Of a stretch of DNA of 13,601 nt, positions 9,701 through 13,601 are shown in pieces; positions within the stretch are counted from its first letter, which is position 1; each line of letters starts with the position of its first letter. The notes below the pieces were generated by a model that did not search any database, was not told the DNA's origin, and worked only from the letters and a program-made list of their open reading frames with translations. Source of the stretch: Rhizopus sp. PT2906 (taxonomy: Eukaryota; Mucoromycota; Mucoromycetes; Mucorales; Rhizopodaceae); contig JAMYHX010000756.1 of assembly GCA_025529335.1 (NCBI GenBank), positions 1 through 13,601 of the forward strand, in the 5' to 3' direction. The translations under genes and the position numbers were made by a program.

Positions 9701-10951
9701 ATTATAGGTATTCTACACCGATTCTGGGAAATATTTAACACAAGATGAACGTGATGTGATATTTTCAAATATTGACGACTTATTATTGTGTAATACGTCA
9801 CTTTTAAGCGATATGGAGACAAGACAACGAGAGCAAGGTAACGTCGTGGATAAGATTGGTGATATATTCTTGAAGCATGTAGGAATTTGAACTCTTGTAC
9901 TATAATTGTTATTCACATGCCTATTTTATAGGCTGAAAGCTTAAAGTGTTATTCAACCTTTTGTCGAAATCAATCTTATGCTACCAAGTTTTTACAAAAG
10001 AAAAGAGAAGAAGACCAATGGTTTGAAGTCTTTTTAAAGGTATAATAATGAAAACAAAAGATGGAGGCAAATGACAGACATTTTAAAAGTGATTATTATT
10101 AGACAGCACAGACCAGGCCAGAATGTCGTTCGCTTGATTTCTCTCATTTCTTATTAGAGCCTGTACAGCGTATTACAAGGTACCCTCTTCTTCTTCGCCA
10201 AGTATGTAGTTGCACCAGATAGCAAAAAAAAAAAAATAGAAGCATTTTAACAAGAATTCTGTTAGATTTTGAATTCTACACCTAAAAAACATCCCGATCA
10301 TGCGCTTGTACGATCGGCATTGTCTGTAGCTCAAAGGATACTTGAAGATGTCAATGAAGAAACAAGGCGGTTTGAAAACAATCAAAAAATGGATGAGTTA
10401 GCTCGAATCATTGATATGGAAGGAACAGGCGTAAGCTATTGTCATGCTCCTTTAATTTGATTGATTTACTGTGTTTCTTAGCGTTTAAACATTCCAGGTC
10501 GTGAGTTTATCATGGACGGAGTATTATTTAAAGCAAAGAGTGGTAGAAAGCTGCATGGCTTCTTATTTAACGATATACTGATTTTAGCGGAACCTTTAAA
10601 GGCTTTGAATGAAAGAGGGTACCTTTACATACTCTACAGAGAGGTAATTATAATATGATATTCTACTTACAAAAAACTAAGATGTTATAAATAAGCCCAT
10701 GCCCCTGGAAAGAGTCACTGTAAGACAACAGCATTCTATATCACTAAAGCCTTCGTTTAGTGCCAGTAGTTCAGGTAAGTGATGATGTCGGTAGTTTGTT
10801 TATATTAACTTTTTCATACACAGAGGATTTGTCTTTTCAAATTGTAAGCAATAATCATGTTATTGCCATAAAGGCATCTTCAGCTACTCAAAAACGCCAA
10901 TGGCTGTATCAACTGCAACACTATTGCTCACTTCGACAATATGATCCATAG
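6766..10951 (+). CDS. Intersectin/Pan1-like scaffold and Rho guanine nucleotide exchange factor (coiled coil, SH3, SH3, DH, PH)
   Basis: Eleven exons: 6766..8654, 8699..8889, 8963..9148, 9198..9658, 9708..9878, 9932..10039, 10103..10201, 10266..10430, 10482..10643, 10696..10774 and 10824..10951. They join to 3,639 bases, or 1,212 residues plus TAG. Domains: Pan1-like coiled coil with a Pro-rich stretch (LPPPIPTSQRPGTP) near 309; charged helix at about 370-594; SH3 at 635-693; SH3 at 697-755; a Ser/Thr/Pro linker with a basophilic RRRAAS site at 830-835; DH at about 886-1090; PH at about 1091-1207. DH-PH proteins load GTP on Rho GTPases. Animal intersectin and Cryptococcus Cin1 act on Cdc42 and in endocytic actin assembly, so the same is inferred here. 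EH domains, normal for intersectins, are absent. The start follows an in-frame TAA and has a weak context (T at -3), so an upstream exon is not excluded. Least certain junctions: 8654/8699 and 9658/9708. Confidence 0.88.
7873..8547 (+). other. Charged Glu/Lys/Arg-rich helix (coiled coil or single alpha-helix)
   Basis: Residues about 370-594 of the RhoGEF are almost only E, K, R, Q, A and L, with no proline and long runs such as KKKEEEERVAEEIRQRKARK. An Ala-rich patch (AAAEAAAAAEAE) lies near its start. Regions of this kind form long coiled coils or free-standing single helices. In Pan1 and intersectin the matching region mediates oligomerisation and acts as a spacer. Codon choice alternates (GAA/GAG, AAG/AAA), so this is protein-level repetition rather than a DNA microsatellite. 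Confidence 0.8.
8699..9148 (+). other. Tandem SH3 domains, one per exon
   Basis: Exon 2 (8699..8889) and exon 3 (8963..9148) each carry almost exactly one SH3 domain. Both have the family signatures: ALYEY (637-641) and TLYEY (699-703), the acidic RT loop, the WW pair (669-670 and 731-732), and the FP..YVEVI end (P684/Y687 and P746/Y749). The ligand-binding aromatics are all present, so both should bind proline-rich peptides. The two copies share WWYGT and YVEVI, as expected for a local duplication. Exon 3 is 186 bases with phase-1 introns on both sides, so its loss would keep the reading frame. Confidence 0.88.
9581..10936 (+). other. DH-PH exchange-factor module spread over exons 4-11
   Basis: The DH domain starts with CR1 (FELIATERTYLNDL, residues 891-904, with the conserved Glu at 897). 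It continues through VFYTDSGKYLTQDERDVIF in exon 5. CR3 (LLEPVQRITRYPLLLRQ) lies in exon 7 and the closing helix in exon 8. The PH domain follows directly: HGFLFNDILIL in exon 9, PMPLERVTV in exon 10, and the C-terminal helix with the invariant Trp (W1197) in exon 11. All key DH motifs are intact, so exchange activity is expected. Cdc42 as the target is inferred from intersectin relatives, not visible in the sequence. Confidence 0.88.
10224..10236 (+). repeat. A13 tract inside intron 7 of the RhoGEF gene
   Basis: Thirteen A sit in the middle of the 64-base intron 10202..10265. The surrounding splice sites (GTATGT and TTAG) look normal. A run of this length is prone to slippage but lies outside the coding sequence. 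Confidence 0.6.
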
Positions 10952-10967
10952 TATACCTGATTATTAT

Positions 10968-10973
10968 AATAAA
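10968..10973 (+). terminator. AATAAA poly(A)-signal-like hexamer
   Basis: A perfect AATAAA begins 17 bases after the RhoGEF stop codon, in AT-rich DNA that continues beyond it. It fits a fungal polyadenylation signal with a very short 3' UTR, but AATAAA is not rare in this base composition. Confidence 0.4.
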
Positions 10974-11820
10974 TGTTTATAAGATCACATCCTTTACTCT
11001 ATTGACCATCTGCTTTTATATAATGCCTAGTTCTCAAAGAGACTAGAAGTATATCAAGTCATCATTAGTATGCAGCATCTTATTTTGGAAAAACTACATG
11101 CAATTATTTCTTGACAGTGCAACATCGAATTTCGTTTAGATTTAAATGCGCGCATAAATGAATTGCTTGTCAGAAACAGATACACTCATTAAACGCGTAT
11201 AGTTGAATAAATACCCGCAAATAAAGGTTGAAGTGCAAATGAATAAGCGCAAGGAGCCAATATTAATGAAATGCCTATCCACATGAGAAAGAAGATGAAG
11301 GGGGTAAAATATGACTTAGGCTATTCCTAGGTGCATGCCTCGTAAGTGACATGGTTATCTTTGTTACATATTTTATGGAAATTTTATATAGTTGAAAACT
11401 CTTTTATATTATGTTTCATTCAATAAAATTGTTGTAAGTAAGCGTCTCAAAACAAAAAGAAGGAATGATAAAGCATCTGGGCTTTATATTTGAAACGCTA
11501 CCCCAAGCTGAAACAAGGAAGTAGAGACAGCGTTTGGTTATTCAATCAAGTAACACACAATCAGATCAAGATATAGCTAATATCAAGCTGCTTACATAAA
11601 AGCAAGTCAAACCTTAAGGGTCCTTTTTTATTCTTGTCTTTTCCCTCATTGTTATTTTCCCAAAGATACCCTCAATGTCCATTCATTTCGTTTCACTGTA
11701 AATACACATTGAGTATCCGATATCGTCACCCGCGGAGTGATTTCTATTTCAAGCAAGTGCACATTTACCCAGCAAATGAGAATAAGCAATAAGTTAGATT
11801 CAACGCCCGGTTCATCCTTC
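10974..11820. other. Intergenic DNA between RhoGEF and acetyl-CoA synthetase
   Basis: AT-rich sequence with no convincing open frame on either strand. It holds the 3' flank of the RhoGEF and the distal promoter of the synthetase. I saw no RNA gene, repeat array or mobile element. A CCCGCGGAG string at about 11729-11737 is the most GC-rich spot and could be a zinc-cluster activator site, but it does not fit a consensus well enough to name. Confidence 0.5.
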
Positions 11821-12036
11821 ACCTCCCCCCAAAAAAAACTCTGAAGGGTACAACCAATGTCCCTTTTGGGGCTCCCACTGACCTGTCAAATATGCTCCGA
11901 AAAGGTTATCTATTTCATCATTTTGGGTTTAAAAAGTTATAGGCCATCTTCACCCTTTACCTTTTTTTTCTTTTCATTCAACTTCCCCCCGCTCGTTCTC
12001 TCTCTCTTTTTTTTTATTGATACTTTATTGTATACC
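11821..12036 (+). promoter_or_regulatory. Probable core promoter and pyrimidine-rich leader of acetyl-CoA synthetase
   Basis: The stretch from about 11946 to 12017 is dominated by C and T, including several T8-T9 runs and a CTCTCTCTC run. It ends shortly before the ATG, which has a favourable context (A at -3, ATACCATG). Pyrimidine tracts like this mark the start regions of highly expressed fungal genes. A C6-A8 run (about 11825-11838) lies further upstream. No firm TATA box was identified. The frame upstream of the ATG stays open back to another ATG at 11857. Confidence 0.55.
11987..11992 (-). promoter_or_regulatory. CreA/Mig1-type carbon-repression site candidate
   Basis: CCCCGC on the plus strand reads GCGGGG on the minus strand, an exact match to the fungal CreA/Mig1 consensus SYGGRG. 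It lies 45 bases before the start codon of a gene that is glucose-repressed in many fungi. One hexamer is weak evidence, and its closeness to the ATG may place it within the transcript. Confidence 0.25.
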
Positions 12037-13601
12037 ATGACTACTGAGGAAGTTACTAACATTGTGGTTCATCCCGTCCCTAGCCGCCTTCTTGATCCAA
12101 AGCAGTGCCCTACCCCTCATATCAGCTCTATGGAACAATATCGTTCCATGTGGAAAGAAAGTGTCGAGGATTCTGACAAGTTCTTTGGAAACGTAAATAA
12201 GAATCTCTATTGCTTTTTACTGTGCTAACTGTCTTTTTACATATAGCTTGCTCGTGATCTCTTGGCTTGGGATAAACCTTTTACCAAGGTATCTCACGGA
12301 TCTTTTGAAACCGGAGACGTCGCATGGTTTATAGATGGCGAATTGAACGCCTGCTACAATGCTGTCGATCGTCATGCTTTGAAAAATCCAAACAAGATTG
12401 CTATTATCTATGAAGGCGATGAACCTAGCAATTTCCGTTACATTAGCTATGGCGATCTTTTACGTGAAGTTTGCAAGATGAGCAATGTTTTGAAGAACCT
12501 TGGTGTCCGTAAGGGTGATAATGTTGCTATCTACATGCCCATGATTCCTGAAACCATGATCTCTATTCTGGCCTGTGCTCGTATTGGTGCTATTCACTCT
12601 GTTGTCTTTGCTGGTTTCTCTGCAGAATCATTGTTGGATCGTGTTGCTGACTGTGGTGCACATATTGTCATTACTTCAGACGAAGGACGCCGCGGGGGTA
12701 AGAACATTGCAACAAAGCGAATTGTTGATGATGCATTGAGCAAGGAAGAGAAGCACCAAGTAGAACACGTCATTGTCTTTCAACGTACAGGATCTGAAGT
12801 TTCCATGATGGAAAACCGTGATTTGTGGTGGCATGAAGAAATGGCAAAGGCTCGTCCTGTTTGCCCTCATGAACATATGAACGCTGAAGACCCCTTGTTC
12901 TTGCTTTACACCTCAGGCTCCACCGGCGCACCTAAGGGTATTGTTCATACCACAGGTGGTTACCTCTTGGGTGCCGCTGCTACTGTCAAGTATATCTTTG
13001 ACGTGCATGAGGAAGACATCTATGCCTGTATGGCTGATATTGGATGGGTAACTGGTCACACTTATGGTCTCTATGGTCCTCTTACTTTGGGTGCAACCAC
13101 TGTCTTATTCGAATCAACACCTACTTATCCTTCACCATCTCGTTTTTGGCAATTGATCGAAAAGCACAAAATCACTCAATTCTACACAGCTCCTACAGCC
13201 ATTCGTGCCCTTCAGCGCTTGGGTGATCAGTGGCTTGACAACATCGACTTGAGCAGTTTACGTGTGATTGGATCTGTTGGAGAACCCATCAATCCTGAAG
13301 CTTGGAATTGGTATAATGAAATGGTTGGTAAAAACCGCTGTGCCGTTGTCGACACCTACTGGCAAACCGAAACTGGGTCCATCATTGTCAGTCCTCTTCC
13401 TGGAGCTATCCCTACCAAGGCTGGTTCTGCCACCTTACCTTTCTTTGGTATTCAACCTGTATTGCTGAACCCTGCAACTGGCCAGGTCATCGAAAATGCC
13501 GATGAAACAGGTGTACTTGCCATCCGTCGTCCTTGGCCATCTATGGCACGCTCTGTTTTTAATAATCATCAACGTTTCTTGGAAACCTATCTCAAGCCTT
13601 A
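12037..13601 (+). CDS. facA: Acetyl-CoA synthetase, AMP-forming (C-terminus outside window)
   Basis: Exon 1 is 12037..12192, the intron 12193..12246 (54 bases, GTAAAT to ATATAG), and exon 2 runs from 12247 to the window edge. This gives 503 complete codons; fungal enzymes are usually about 650-680 residues. The enzyme activates acetate with ATP to acetyl-AMP and then acetyl-CoA, feeding the glyoxylate cycle, lipid synthesis and histone acetylation. Visible motifs: the ATP-binding loop YTSGSTGAPKG (273-283), DIGWVTGHTYG (316-326), SVGEPINPEAW, and DTYWQTETGS (421-430). The W-V-T set at 319-321, the valine of SVGEP and W424 match the acetate-pocket residues of bacterial Acs, which favours acetate over longer acids. 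The C-terminal domain with the catalytic, acetylatable lysine is beyond the window. The start was chosen by similarity to the usual N-terminus, the good ATG context and its place after the pyrimidine-rich leader. Confidence 0.97.

Overview
The window looks like nuclear DNA of a filamentous fungus, most likely an early-diverging one of the Mucorales type. The grounds are GT-AG introns of 44-73 bases, AT-rich intergenic DNA with homopolymer runs, pyrimidine-rich leaders, and the gene content. Species cannot be fixed from the sequence alone. I assigned three protein-coding genes by splicing the reading frames by eye; exon phases close correctly in all three.

Layout. (1) Bases 1-3899, minus strand: the first 1,263 codons of a large single-pass membrane protein of the fungal DUF3712 / LEA-2-like type. 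It has two 55-base introns near its 5' end and is cut off by the left edge. Its lumenal or extracellular part is an old tandem duplication of a unit of about 750-760 residues. (2) Bases 3900-6765: a 2.87 kb AT-rich divergent intergenic region without a convincing gene. (3) Bases 6766-10951, plus strand: an 11-exon gene for a 1,212-residue intersectin/Pan1-like scaffold and Rho-family exchange factor. The order is coiled coil, long charged helix, SH3, SH3, DH, PH. No EH domain is present in it or upstream. (4) Bases 10952-12036: the 3' flank and the next promoter. (5) Bases 12037-13601, plus strand: the 5' 503 codons of an acetyl-CoA synthetase with one 54-base intron, cut off by the right edge.

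The three genes do not form a pathway and nothing suggests a cluster. The DUF3712 protein is probably a vacuolar or cell-surface protein of unknown role. The RhoGEF belongs to actin-dependent endocytosis and Cdc42 signalling. The synthetase makes acetyl-CoA from acetate. I saw no tRNA, rRNA, CRISPR array or recognisable transposon. I found no clear new biological system. The points most worth a second look are the EH-less intersectin architecture, its exon-per-SH3 organisation, and the whole-ectodomain duplication in the DUF3712 protein.
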